From positions 1 through 14,720 of the forward strand of contig CAZIQY010000071.1 of the NCBI GenBank assembly GCA_964541605.1: DNA of 14,720 bases. The letters are read 5' to 3'. Of the stretch, positions 6,448 through 14,164 are shown one piece after another. Each line of letters begins with the position of its first letter. Within the stretch, counting starts at the first letter, position 1. This DNA comes from CAZIQY01 sp964541605 (GTDB lineage Bacteria; Desulfobacterota; Syntrophia; Syntrophales; UBA2185). The notes beneath the pieces were generated by a model. It was not told the origin of the DNA. It did no database searches and was given only the letters and a program-made list of their open reading frames with translations. The position numbers and the translations under genes are program-made.

Positions 6448-7347
6448 ATGATCCTGCCTCTGCGATGGATATTCGCTGCTCTCTTCTCCATCACGATTGC
6501 GGTGTGCCCGACATATGCTTCTGATAACTGGACCCCCCTCATCAAACGGCTTGTCGCCGATAACTTCGAAGAGAAGGAAATGCGGGCGCTCTTTGCCCAT
6601 CCCGGCGTCAGATTCGAACCGGATGCCATGTCGTCCAAGCTCAGGGAACTTGTCAATAACCGATATCGAAAACCGGGCGCTGTTCCCACCGGTAAGTACA
6701 AAGCGGCCTATGATCGCTTTCTGACGCCGGCCGCAATCGCCGGCGCCCGTTCTTACACGCAGAAAAACATGGCGACATTGACAGACGTGGAGAAGGCCTA
6801 TTGCGTACCCAAAGAAGTGGTCGTCGCCATTCTCCTCGTTGAAACGGATCTGGAAGGTTTCCTGGGCGCCAGGCCCGCTTTCAATACCCTGGCAAGTATG
6901 GCGTTGGCCGCCGATCTGGAAACGGTCCGGCCTTATCTGCCTCCGGATTTAATCACGACAGAGAATGAGGAATTTGCAAAGAAACGATGCAACCAGAAGT
7001 CCGATTGGGCCTACCGGGAGCTCAAGGCGCTGATCCGTTACGCATCCGGAAGAGGCATCGATCCCCTCGGCATTCCGGATTCGGTCTACGGCGCCATCGG
7101 CATCTGCCAGTTCATGCCCTCTGTGATTTTTTTCCACGGGATTGACGGCGACAACGACGGACAAATCGATGTCTTCGCGAAAAAGGATGCTTACTCCAGC
7201 ATTGCCAATTACCTGCGAATTCACGGATGGAAATGCGGGACAAACAAGAAAAGACAGCGCAGAATCATCATGGCCTATAACCACAGCAATATTTACGCGA
7301 GCACGGTTCTACGGGTGGCTGAAAAACTGAGACAAAGAGGGAAATAG
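6448..7347 (+). CDS. MltB-like (GH103, SLT_2) lytic murein transglycosylase
   Basis: A 299-residue periplasmic enzyme predicted to cleave the MurNAc-GlcNAc bond of peptidoglycan with formation of 1,6-anhydroMurNAc. Residues 1-24 are a signal peptide ending TYA-SDN; C20 does not fit a proper lipobox (AVC), unlike lipoprotein MltB of E. coli. The catalytic glutamate is E132 in VAILLVETDLEGFLG. Further family marks are NTLASMA (146-152), DPLGIPDSVYGAIGICQFMPS (about 205-225), an EF-hand-like loop DGDNDGQID (233-241) and the late SIANYLRIHGW. The family's PxYV-like tail is not obvious. AGAGGA lies 8 bp before the ATG. The stop codon is part of the palindrome at 7341-7402 that separates it from the convergent gene. 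Confidence 0.9.
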   Translation: MILPLRWIFAALFSITIAVCPTYASDNWTPLIKRLVADNFEEKEMRALFAHPGVRFEPDAMSSKLRELVNNRYRKPGAVPTGKYKAAYDRFLTPAAIAGARSYTQKNMATLTDVEKAYCVPKEVVVAILLVETDLEGFLGARPAFNTLASMALAADLETVRPYLPPDLITTENEEFAKKRCNQKSDWAYRELKALIRYASGRGIDPLGIPDSVYGAIGICQFMPSVIFFHGIDGDNDGQIDVFAKKDAYSSIANYLRIHGWKCGTNKKRQRRIIMAYNHSNIYASTVLRVAEKLRQRGK

Positions 7348-7402
7348 GGGGACAGCGCCCTATTTTCAACCGTTAAAAAATAGGGCGCTGTCCCCCTATT
7401 TC
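7341..7402. repeat. Perfect 26-bp palindrome between convergent genes
   Basis: The left arm 7341-7366 (starting GAAATAGGGGGACAGCGCCC) and right arm 7377-7402 are exact complements around a 10-nt loop. The left arm contains the stop codon of the MltB-like gene. On the minus strand, the gene ending at 7407 stops with the same GGAAATAG context. Its position suggests a bidirectional terminator or mRNA 3'-end protector. It is the best-preserved member of the GGGGACAG family here. Confidence 0.85.
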
Positions 7403-7406
7403 CCCC

Positions 7407-9335
7407 CTATTTCCTGGTCAGCACTCCCAGAATAATCATGATAAGAATTCCAATTCCCAGCACGCCATACGTGATATAACTGCCCCCGGCGATGAGCTTC
7501 AGAGGATTCCATGAAGGTTCTGAGGCGATCCGGCCTTCCGGGTTTCGGTATCTATCCGGAATGTTGGGAAGCCCGTTCCCGTCGGTGTCGGGAAAGCTCT
7601 TCATGTAAGCTGCGAGGGCTGCCCATTCCTTCAACTCCTTTACCCCGGATGTGTGCGGGTCTGCGTGAACAATCATCTTTTTAATGTCCGCGACGGGGCG
7701 CCCCTCCCTGTCTTTCGGCGTAATATCCAGGATACCGTAAGAAGATCGACGGATAAATTCCACCATATGGGCGGTGTAATAATTCATGCAGATACGATAG
7801 AGCCTTTTGGATTCAAGAGGCTGATACTGCCCGTTTGCCTGTCTCACCTGGACCGACGTCACGCGGTCAAAGGGAATGCGATGGGGATTGTAGGTAAATT
7901 TGACTCCCGAGATCTGCAGGTGGGCGTCATTTTTTAGTTGCCCTACGGTGGTTTCCACCTCAAGCAGCGCTTTCATTTCATCGCCGTTGATATAGGCGGC
8001 AACAAGCGGATATCCGGGGACACCGTCATCTCCCAGGCCGAGAGAAAGAACGCGGAAAATCTCAGATACGGAAATATCACCCTTCAAGAAGGAATCCCTG
8101 ATCAGCCCGATCGGCTGCACAACAAGATGAATATAATCGTAGGTTTTCCCCTCGGCCATTTCCACGGCATCGCGATAGGCGTCGGTGATCATGTTTCCCA
8201 GCCCGGTTTCCCGTGGATTGGCGAGGATGGAGGCGAGATCCTCCATGTCAAAAGCGCTCTCGGCGGTAACCTGATCGAACCGGTAAGAGTAGGGGAGGAG
8301 GTACCCCTGATTCACCCTGCTTTTTATTTTTGAAATTTCTGCGGCAATCGGCCCGTCATCCGGCACATGGTCGGAGATGCTTTTCAGATCATAGGATGAG
8401 AGCGATACGCCGTTTTGTTTTGAATAGTCAAGCTTCAGAACGCCGAGGAATGAGGAGTAACAGCCGGAAGAAACGATGATGGTCTTTCCGATCACAATGG
8501 GTCGGGGCAAAACCGTATGGGTGTGCCCGCTGATGATCACGTCGATCCCGGGGACTTCGCGGGCCAGGATTTCGTCTTCGGAGTGTTTCTTGTTCACAGA
8601 GGTGCCGGAATGAGACAGGCAGACAACGACATCCGCTTTTTCACTGTTTTTCAGCACATCCACTATCCGTTTGCTGCTTTTTACCGGGTCCGCGAAGGTC
8701 AGCGGGGCGGCGAACGGCGTATCATCAGCCGCATCTTTGCCCATAATGCCGAACAGCCCGATGCGGATGCCGTTTCTTTCAAGAACCGTATACTCCTTTA
8801 CAGGATAACGGTTGAATGCCTCCTTCAGAGATGCGTCGCCGGTTTTCCCCTGGCTGAAAACGACATTGGAGGCGACCAGAACGGGCAACCGCTTGCTCTT
8901 TGACATGGCGGTCTGAAGCATTCCGGCCAGACCGTCGTCGTGAAAATCGAAATCATGGTTGCCGAACGTGACGACATCGTATCCCATGTCCCCCATCAAT
9001 CTCAGTTCGGACGCTTCCTCGAGAAAGGCAGTGTGAAAGAGGGTGCCCATGCTGATGTCGCCCGCATCGACCAGGAGGGATTTGTTCCCGTGGCGCGCCC
9101 GCTGTTCCTTCACGAGATAGGCCAGCTTCGCGTACCCGCCCTGCTTCGATTGCCGGCCATCCGCCGCGGGGACGCGGACGGGCAGGAAGTAGGAGTGAAG
9201 ATCATGCGTAAACAGGATGACGAGTTTGGGATCGGGATTTCCCTCTTTTGCCCAACTCGTCGTGAGCGTAAGCGTAAGCAGAAGACAAAATAAAAATGAC
9301 GCCGACTTTCTGAACCGTTTCATCGTCATTACCAT
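7407..9335 (-). CDS. Secreted, C-terminally anchored metallophosphatase / 5'-nucleotidase family protein
   Basis: A protein of about 642 residues. RFRKSASFLFCLLLTLTLTTSWA is a signal peptide. The calcineurin-like domain follows, with metal motifs FTHDLHSY (about 42-49), DAGD (about 90-93), GNHD (125-128), LSHSG (about 242-246) and GHTH (271-274). The C-terminal 5'-nucleotidase domain follows, including QPIGLIRDSFLKGDISVSEI where the family usually has an NGGGIR-like loop. The tail carries DTDGNGLPNIPDRY, an EF-hand-like acidic loop, then a hydrophobic helix (VLGIGILIMIILGVL) and RK, a probable membrane anchor. Family members hydrolyse nucleotides or UDP-sugars outside the cytoplasm. The substrate is uncertain given the altered loop. 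The frame is open to 9500, but the signal peptide sets the start; ATGs at 9335, 9329 and 9323 are all possible, with no strong ribosome binding site. Confidence 0.85.
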   Translation of the reverse strand: MVMTMKRFRKSASFLFCLLLTLTLTTSWAKEGNPDPKLVILFTHDLHSYFLPVRVPAADGRQSKQGGYAKLAYLVKEQRARHGNKSLLVDAGDISMGTLFHTAFLEEASELRLMGDMGYDVVTFGNHDFDFHDDGLAGMLQTAMSKSKRLPVLVASNVVFSQGKTGDASLKEAFNRYPVKEYTVLERNGIRIGLFGIMGKDAADDTPFAAPLTFADPVKSSKRIVDVLKNSEKADVVVCLSHSGTSVNKKHSEDEILAREVPGIDVIISGHTHTVLPRPIVIGKTIIVSSGCYSSFLGVLKLDYSKQNGVSLSSYDLKSISDHVPDDGPIAAEISKIKSRVNQGYLLPYSYRFDQVTAESAFDMEDLASILANPRETGLGNMITDAYRDAVEMAEGKTYDYIHLVVQPIGLIRDSFLKGDISVSEIFRVLSLGLGDDGVPGYPLVAAYINGDEMKALLEVETTVGQLKNDAHLQISGVKFTYNPHRIPFDRVTSVQVRQANGQYQPLESKRLYRICMNYYTAHMVEFIRRSSYGILDITPKDREGRPVADIKKMIVHADPHTSGVKELKEWAALAAYMKSFPDTDGNGLPNIPDRYRNPEGRIASEPSWNPLKLIAGGSYITYGVLGIGILIMIILGVLTRK

Positions 9336-9494
9336 CCGGTACGGGGAGATAAATTTGATGTGGGAAGTATCGTGGAAAGCAGCCTGTGTGTCAACAGGAA
9401 AAGGCCCGATGTCATCATGAAAATATCGCTTGACTTGAACAATCATTATGGGTTCAATGCCCGAACATTGATGCCTTTGTATTTTTCCATTTTG

Positions 9495-9575
9495 TGTCAT
9501 TCCGAGGAGTGAAAGCGACGAGGAATCTTGATGAATTTAGATACTTCAAGATTTCTCCCTCCGGTCGAAATGACA
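9495..9575. repeat. Dispersed-type inverted repeat upstream of the DsbC-like gene
   Basis: TGTCATTCCGA (9495-9505) and TCGAAATGACA (9565-9575) form outer arms with one mismatch, and AATCTTGA and TCAAGATT form inner arms. It differs in sequence from the CATTCCCGC hairpins but shares the terminal GTCATTCC. The divergent gap 9336-9621 shows no gene; both promoters must lie in it. Confidence 0.6.
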
Positions 9576-9621
9576 AAAACCGGCATTTTGCAAAGGTTTC
9601 TGATTCTTGATGGGAGAGATT

Positions 9622-10350
9622 ATGATGCGCAAGAAGATGATAACAGCGGCTCTTTTTTTTATGATGACAGGATTGCTCACCGTGCCGGGATTCGCCCAGA
9701 CACCGGAGGAATCTCTGAAGAAAGCCTTTCCCAGGCTGATATTTGACAACCTTTCCCCCTCGAATATCAAGGGAATCTATGAGGTTATTACGCCAAACGG
9801 TGTATTGTATTACTCTCCGGAAACGGAATCCCTCATCGTCGGTGAAATCATCGCCAGAGGCGACCGGAATCTCACGCAGGAAAAAAATCAGGAAATCCTC
9901 ACCGCAAGCATCAAGGGGAAAATGAAGGATATTCCTCTTGACAAGGCCGTCATCATCGGCAAGGGGAAACATACCGTCATGGAAATTACCGACCCGGACT
10001 GTCCATACTGCCGGCGGGCCTCTGAATTTTTCTCCAGACGGACCGATGTGACCAGACAGGTCTTTTTTTACCCCCTTTCAAGTCACCCCACGGCGGCTGA
10101 TAAGGTGCTCTATATCTTCTGTGCAAAGGATAAAACAAAGGCCTATGAGGAAGCCATGACGGGCAAGCTGGACGACATGAAGTTTACGATCTGTGAAGAT
10201 CCGCAGGCACGGGAACTATTGAAGACCCACAAAGGAGTTGCCGAACGCCTGGGAGTCAGGGGCACGCCTTTTTTCTTTGTTGACGGACATACGGCTGTTT
10301 TTGGCGCCGACGTCCCCCGGCTGGAGAAACTGCTCCGGGACGGAAAGTGA
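9622..10350 (+). CDS. dsbC: DsbC/DsbG-family periplasmic disulfide isomerase
   Basis: About 242 residues. MMRKKMITAALFFMMTGLLTVPGFA is a signal peptide with cleavage before QTPEE. The DsbC N-terminal dimerisation domain follows (KKAFPRLIF to VGEIIARGDRNLT), then a thioredoxin domain with active site DPDCPYC (about 125-130) and cis-proline loop RGTPFFF (about 214-220). Two further cysteines (IFCAKDK and FTICEDP, 24 residues apart) fit the structural disulfide of DsbC. E. coli DsbC has CGYC; CPYC here is a variant of the dipeptide that tunes redox potential. The enzyme would shuffle wrong disulfides or reduce single cysteines in the periplasm, kept reduced by a DsbD-type protein not in this window. 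GGGAGAG precedes the paired ATGs at 9622 and 9625; a TTG/ATG further upstream is less likely. Its stop is one base from that of the convergent caspase gene. Confidence 0.88.
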   Translation: MMRKKMITAALFFMMTGLLTVPGFAQTPEESLKKAFPRLIFDNLSPSNIKGIYEVITPNGVLYYSPETESLIVGEIIARGDRNLTQEKNQEILTASIKGKMKDIPLDKAVIIGKGKHTVMEITDPDCPYCRRASEFFSRRTDVTRQVFFYPLSSHPTAADKVLYIFCAKDKTKAYEEAMTGKLDDMKFTICEDPQARELLKTHKGVAERLGVRGTPFFFVDGHTAVFGADVPRLEKLLRDGK

Positions 10351-10351
10351 T

Positions 10352-11962
10352 TTATTGTCTTTTTATAAAGATAAAGTCTCCGCCTTCGTCCCCGGTTTCC
10401 CCGATGGCGCCGTAAAGAGGCGTTTGATGGATGGGGCTGTTGTTTATAACGGCCTCTCTGAGACTTGTAAAAAGTTTCTGGGCATCCAGATACATTTCAT
10501 TATTTTCCCTGAGTCTTTTTGCAAGGAACTCCAGAAAAACACTGCGATCCGGGACCGTCTTCAGAGAACCGCTGGTGATAGCCTTCCTGCTGGGTTGTTC
10601 ATAAATTTTTTCAATGGAAATCTGGCGTCCGGGGAATGCATCTCTCACCTTGAACATCCCCCCGCTGAAACAGGCATCGGCGACAAGGAGAATGTGTTTC
10701 GCCTTTATTGCCTTGATGTAATCCCTGATATTGCTGTTCGGTATCCAGTCAGAGGGATCATTGATTCCCGAGGCGTCCCTGGGAAGCCAGAACCCCTGCT
10801 TCATATCATCCAGCCAGTAGCCGTGGCCCGCGTAAAATATTAACAGGTTATCCTTTTCGGTCAATTTGCTTCTCAGTCCCTGTAACGTCTTATAAATTGT
10901 TTTCCTGTTCGGATTTTCAAGCAGGATCGTATTTTCCTTCTCAAACGTGTAGTTTGATACGAGAATATCCCGCAAACGCCGGGCATCGGAAACTGCATAG
11001 TCCAGTTTACCGATGTCCTTGCTTTCGTAATCCTCTACAGCAACAAACAAAGCATGGTAGCTTGCGGCAGGGATCCCCGGCTCCGGAGCGAAGTCCTCCT
11101 TTTTAACATGAGAAACCTTGCCGCCCATCCTCTGGAGGTTAAAACGGTTTTCCGTCTTGTTCTTGAGAAGGTCGACCGCCGCCACAACAATGGTGTTCCG
11201 GCCGACCTTTAGTGGAACCTCCGCAGAAAAGTTGCCGCTCTCATCCAGTTCCGCCTGCAGCCCATTCACCGTAACTTCGGTAATTCCGATTTTACTTTCT
11301 GCAACGCCGGTAACGGTAATCCTGGATTGCCTGGCTACCACTTGAACGGAACGGGTCACATCCGGAGATATGATGGTGATCTTCGGCGGTATCTTTTCTA
11401 CCGGAGGCTTTTGAACCGCTGCAATCTTTTCACTTGGAACCGGAGAAGATGGAGCAGAGGCCGGCGGCGGAATCATAACAGTTTTAGGTGAGGCTTTTTC
11501 TGCTGTTGCAGTCGGGGGCGCCTTTTCACGGTGTTTATCCCGGGAACTTTTTTTCCGGAGGACATAGGCCGCATCGACAAAATTCCTCGCGTCCTCTTCA
11601 GACTTCCATGAGAGCTTGATAGTTCCCGGAATCCCAGGACTTCTAAAAACTGCATTAACGGCGTAACGATTACCCGTCTTGAACACCTCATGGGCGATGT
11701 TGTCATAGGATACGGTCAAACGATGATGAATGGCCCTGCCGCCGGGCGGAGGATATGAAAAATCAAAAAAATCTTCGTCCACTTTTAAGCTTTCAATATT
11801 TTTTGACTGATCACTGATGGTTAATGAAAGCTCAACCGCTTCCATCGCTTCTGAGGCGCTCATCTGAGGGGGAGAATCGGGATTAACCCGATAGACAACG
11901 GTCCCACACCCAGTTGTCAGGAAGAGTAAAAGCAAACTCATAAAGAACAATGATTTTTTCAT
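10352..11962 (-). CDS. Caspase-fold (C14-like) lipoprotein, copy 1
   Basis: A 536-residue envelope protein. A lipoprotein signal (MKKSLFFMSLLLLFLTTGC) puts the acylated cysteine at residue 19. Residues about 24-135 form an N-terminal domain of unknown type. A Pro/Ala/Lys-rich linker (about 136-192) and an Ig-like domain resembling Glucodextran_B (about 193-278) follow. The caspase-like domain spans about 300-536. The catalytic dyad is visible as H380 in FYAGHG and C431 in ADACFSGG. No other cysteine occurs in the mature protein beyond the lipidated one. Family members are Arg/Lys- or Asp-specific cysteine peptidases; specificity cannot be read here. Caspase homologues are usually cytosolic, so periplasmic placement is notable. 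The ATG at 11962 follows GGTGACGTT. It is a close paralogue of the next gene upstream. The likely substrates are unknown. Confidence 0.85.
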   Translation of the reverse strand: MKKSLFFMSLLLLFLTTGCGTVVYRVNPDSPPQMSASEAMEAVELSLTISDQSKNIESLKVDEDFFDFSYPPPGGRAIHHRLTVSYDNIAHEVFKTGNRYAVNAVFRSPGIPGTIKLSWKSEEDARNFVDAAYVLRKKSSRDKHREKAPPTATAEKASPKTVMIPPPASAPSSPVPSEKIAAVQKPPVEKIPPKITIISPDVTRSVQVVARQSRITVTGVAESKIGITEVTVNGLQAELDESGNFSAEVPLKVGRNTIVVAAVDLLKNKTENRFNLQRMGGKVSHVKKEDFAPEPGIPAASYHALFVAVEDYESKDIGKLDYAVSDARRLRDILVSNYTFEKENTILLENPNRKTIYKTLQGLRSKLTEKDNLLIFYAGHGYWLDDMKQGFWLPRDASGINDPSDWIPNSNIRDYIKAIKAKHILLVADACFSGGMFKVRDAFPGRQISIEKIYEQPSRKAITSGSLKTVPDRSVFLEFLAKRLRENNEMYLDAQKLFTSLREAVINNSPIHQTPLYGAIGETGDEGGDFIFIKRQ

Positions 11963-12008
11963 AACGTCACCATAATTCTTCGATTAATTGATCTATGTAT
12001 TGATGTTA

Positions 12009-12021
12009 TTCAAATATTGAA
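12009..12021. promoter_or_regulatory. TTCAA-ATA-TTGAA palindrome upstream of caspase copy 1
   Basis: A perfect 5-bp inverted repeat with a 3-bp centre, about 50 bp ahead of the ATG at 11962, within the expected promoter zone. It resembles the palindrome near the MarR-type gene, but is AT-rich and could be chance. Confidence 0.25.
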
Positions 12022-12035
12022 ACAGAACCCTTACC

Positions 12036-12073
12036 AAACAAAAAACCCCGCTCTCTTTTCAGACACGGGGTTT
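12036..12073 (-). terminator. Intrinsic terminator between the two caspase genes
   Basis: On the minus strand, AAACCCCG, a 15-nt loop and CGGGGTTT form a stem followed by TTTGTTTGG. It lies about 185 nt after the stop of caspase copy 2 and about 75 nt before the start of copy 1. It would end the upstream transcript, or act as an attenuator in a longer leader. The stretch 12074-12258 between stop and terminator has no convincing ORF. Confidence 0.75.
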
Positions 12074-12258
12074 CAATAGTCAGTCCATAGCAGCCTCATA
12101 CGGGATTTAAGACTTTGTGAATTTCATCTGCCATTACATATGTGTTTTGATTATCACGATTCCCATTCGAAAGCTACAATGAAAGTCAAAGATGGCAATG
12201 TGTTGACTTATGGTAGAAGTGAGTAGTCAAGACCATGTGGCTTGTAGAGATTGTTCTT

Positions 12259-13814
12259 TCATTGTCTCTTTACAAAGACAAAGTCTCCGCCCTCATCGCC
12301 GGCTCCGTTAATTGCACCGTAAAGAGGGATCTGATTTACCTTGCTGTTGTTGATAACGGCTTCTTTCAGCCTTGAAAAAAGTTTCTGGGAATCGAGGTAC
12401 GGTTCATTATTCTCCTTGAGCCTCTTGATCAGGAACTCTACAAAGACGCTCTGATCGGGAACCGTTTTCAAAGAACCGCTCGTCATGGCTTTCCGGCTCG
12501 GCAGTTCGTAAATCTTTTCCGCGGATACGCCGGGACCGCCTGAAACCTCCCGCAGCTTGAAAATCCCGCCGCTGAAACAGGCATCGGCTACCAGAAGAAT
12601 GTGCTTCGCCTGGATGGCTTTGATGTAATCCCGAATGCTGCTGTTGGGGATCCAGTCCGACGGGTCACTCATGCCTTCGGCATCCCTCGGCAGCCAGAAC
12701 CCCTGCTTCATGTCATCCAGCCACATCCCGTGACCGGCATAAAAGATCAGCAGGTTGTCCTGGTCGGTCAACTGCTTCCTCAAACTTTGCAGGGTCTTGT
12801 ATATCGTTTTTCTGTCAGGGTTGTTGAGAATCTTTATGTTTTCCTTCTCAAAATTATATCTGAAGCTCAGGACTTCCATCAGACGCCGGGCATCGGACAC
12901 AGGGTAATCGAGCTTGCCTACATCAGGGCTTGCATATTCCTGAACGGCAATGAGCAGGGCATGATACTTCCCTGTTATGAAACCCGCCTCAGGAGCGGGG
13001 CTTTCTTTCTTTGCCACAGCAATCTTCCCGGATACGCGGTTAATGACAAACCGCTTCGTCGCTTTGTTCTTAAAAACATCGATCGCTGTAACCGTGATAT
13101 CGTTCTTGCCTACCTTGAGAAGGACGTCCCCCGAAAAATTGCCTTTATCGTCCAGATCGGCCGGTCGGCCATTGATCAGGACATCGGCTAAATCATTCTT
13201 GCTTTTCACCAGGCCAATAACCGTTATACCGGACTTTCTGTAAGCCATGGAAATGTCCCGGGTCACGTAGGGATACGTAATGGTGATCCTGGGGAGGTTC
13301 TGGTCTTCCGTAACGTAAGAAGGCTTTATTGATGCGCTTTCTTCTGGAGAGCCAGAAGACAATTTGGCAATATCCGTTTCGACAGTATCTTTCCGATATT
13401 TTGCCTGACGGAGTGCATGAGCAGCATCAACGAATAACCTCGCATCTTCTTCCGATTTCCAATGGAGTTGTTCTGCTTCACGCCACACTAGGTTTATGGA
13501 ATAAACATTAACACTAAAAGACTTTCCAACCTTCCACACTTCTCTCGATATATCATCATAACCAGCTGTCGCGAAGTGGTGGTGTCTTTGAGATCCCCGC
13601 CTTGGATTGATTATTACCAATTCATCTTCCCGCAATGTAATCCCCTCAACCCCTGGAGTTGTTTTTACAAGGGACAGGCTGAGTTCAAGGGCATCCCTTG
13701 CTTCCTCTATCCCCATTTTGGCAGGCGAATCCGGATTGATACGATAACAACCTGACCGCATCCTGACATCATGATGACGATGAGAAGAGATGAGAAAATT
13801 GATGAAAGTCTCAT
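12259..13814 (-). CDS. Caspase-fold (C14-like) lipoprotein, copy 2, with a frameshift after the lipobox
   Basis: A paralogue of the gene at 10352-11962 with the same order: N-terminal domain (RINPDSPAKMG onwards), Ig-like domain, caspase domain. The main frame opens only at an ATG at 13761 (MRSGCYRINP), giving 500 residues with H344 (FYAGHG) and C395 (ADACFSGG). Without the missing signal it would be cytosolic. The signal is present in another frame: ATG at 13814 gives MRLSSIFSSLLIVIMMSGCG with a lipobox, preceded five bases upstream by GGTGATC, a perfect match to the 16S 3' end; that frame stops at 13707. Copy 1 reads CGTVVYRVNPDSP where this reads CGQVV then loses frame. Restoring one base in the GGTTGTTATCG stretch (about 13743-13753) would join the two frames. 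This is either a real mutation, a programmed shift or a sequence error. Confidence 0.82.
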
Positions 13815-13819
13815 TTTGA

Positions 13820-13826
13820 GATCACC
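13820..13826 (-). promoter_or_regulatory. Ribosome binding site for the upstream start of caspase copy 2
   Basis: GGTGATC on the minus strand is complementary to the 3' end of 16S rRNA and lies five bases before the ATG at 13814. It decides in favour of that start over the ATG at 13761, which has only the signal-peptide codons upstream of it. Confidence 0.5.
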
Positions 13827-13841
13827 AACTTATTTTTTCAT

Positions 13842-13918
13842 TGGTACGCCCAGCAGGGTTCGAACCTGCGACCTTCGGATTCGTAGTCCGACGCTCTATC
13901 CAGCTGAGCTATGGGCGC
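13842..13918 (-). tRNA. tRNA-Arg (anticodon ACG)
   Basis: 77 nt including an encoded CCA. Acceptor GCGCCCA pairs with TGGGCGT, with one G-U pair at the end. The anticodon arm is TCGGA-CTACGAA-TCCGA, placing ACG at positions 34-36. The T arm GCAGG-TTCGAAC-CTGC is canonical. ACG is read as ICG after adenosine deamination and decodes CGU, CGC and CGA. It lies 12 bp after tRNA-Ser on the same strand, so the two are probably one transcript. Confidence 0.97.
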
Positions 13919-13930
13919 TTCAGACAAATA

Positions 13931-14024
<94 letters not shown>

Positions 14025-14039
14025 GATTCTTCAGGGGAC

Positions 14040-14077
14040 AGGGATCAGGGGCCGGAAAAGTTTTATTGCTGATCCCT
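14040..14077. repeat. AGGGATCA inverted repeat upstream of the tRNA genes
   Basis: AGGGATCA (14040-14047) and TGATCCCT (14070-14077) form an 8-bp inverted repeat with a 22-nt loop, 16 bp from the 5' end of tRNA-Ser. Its role is unknown; the tRNA promoter is expected in this stretch, but I could not define one. Confidence 0.4.
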
Positions 14078-14093
14078 AACCCTATACAACATC

Positions 14094-14164
14094 TTGTCAT
14101 TCCGGACTTGATCCGGGATCTATGTCTTTTAAAAAACCTGGATTCCCGCTTCCGCGGGAATGAC
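14094..14164. repeat. Two-hairpin dispersed repeat, inverse order to 4920-4990
   Basis: TTGTCATTCCGGACTTGATC opens the first hairpin and GATTCCCGCTTCCGCGGGAA the second, closing with GGAATGAC. The two unit types match those upstream of feoB, in the opposite order. Its right half is the first unit of the 35-bp tandem array. Confidence 0.7.

Noticed and set aside
9336..9500. Upstream extension of the nucleotidase-family gene to 9500
   Set aside because: The signal peptide begins at about 9323-9335; an extension would bury it behind 55 residues partly encoded next to an inverted repeat.
9454..9972. Minus-strand open frame of 172 codons at the DsbC-like gene
   Set aside because: It overlaps the signal peptide and N-terminal domain of the DsbC-like protein on the other strand and shows no family features.
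12601..13191. + strand open frame of 196 codons opposite caspase copy 2
   Set aside because: It is antisense to a clear coding region with catalytic motifs, and a matching shadow (10238-10843) lies opposite copy 1, as expected from paralogous sequence.
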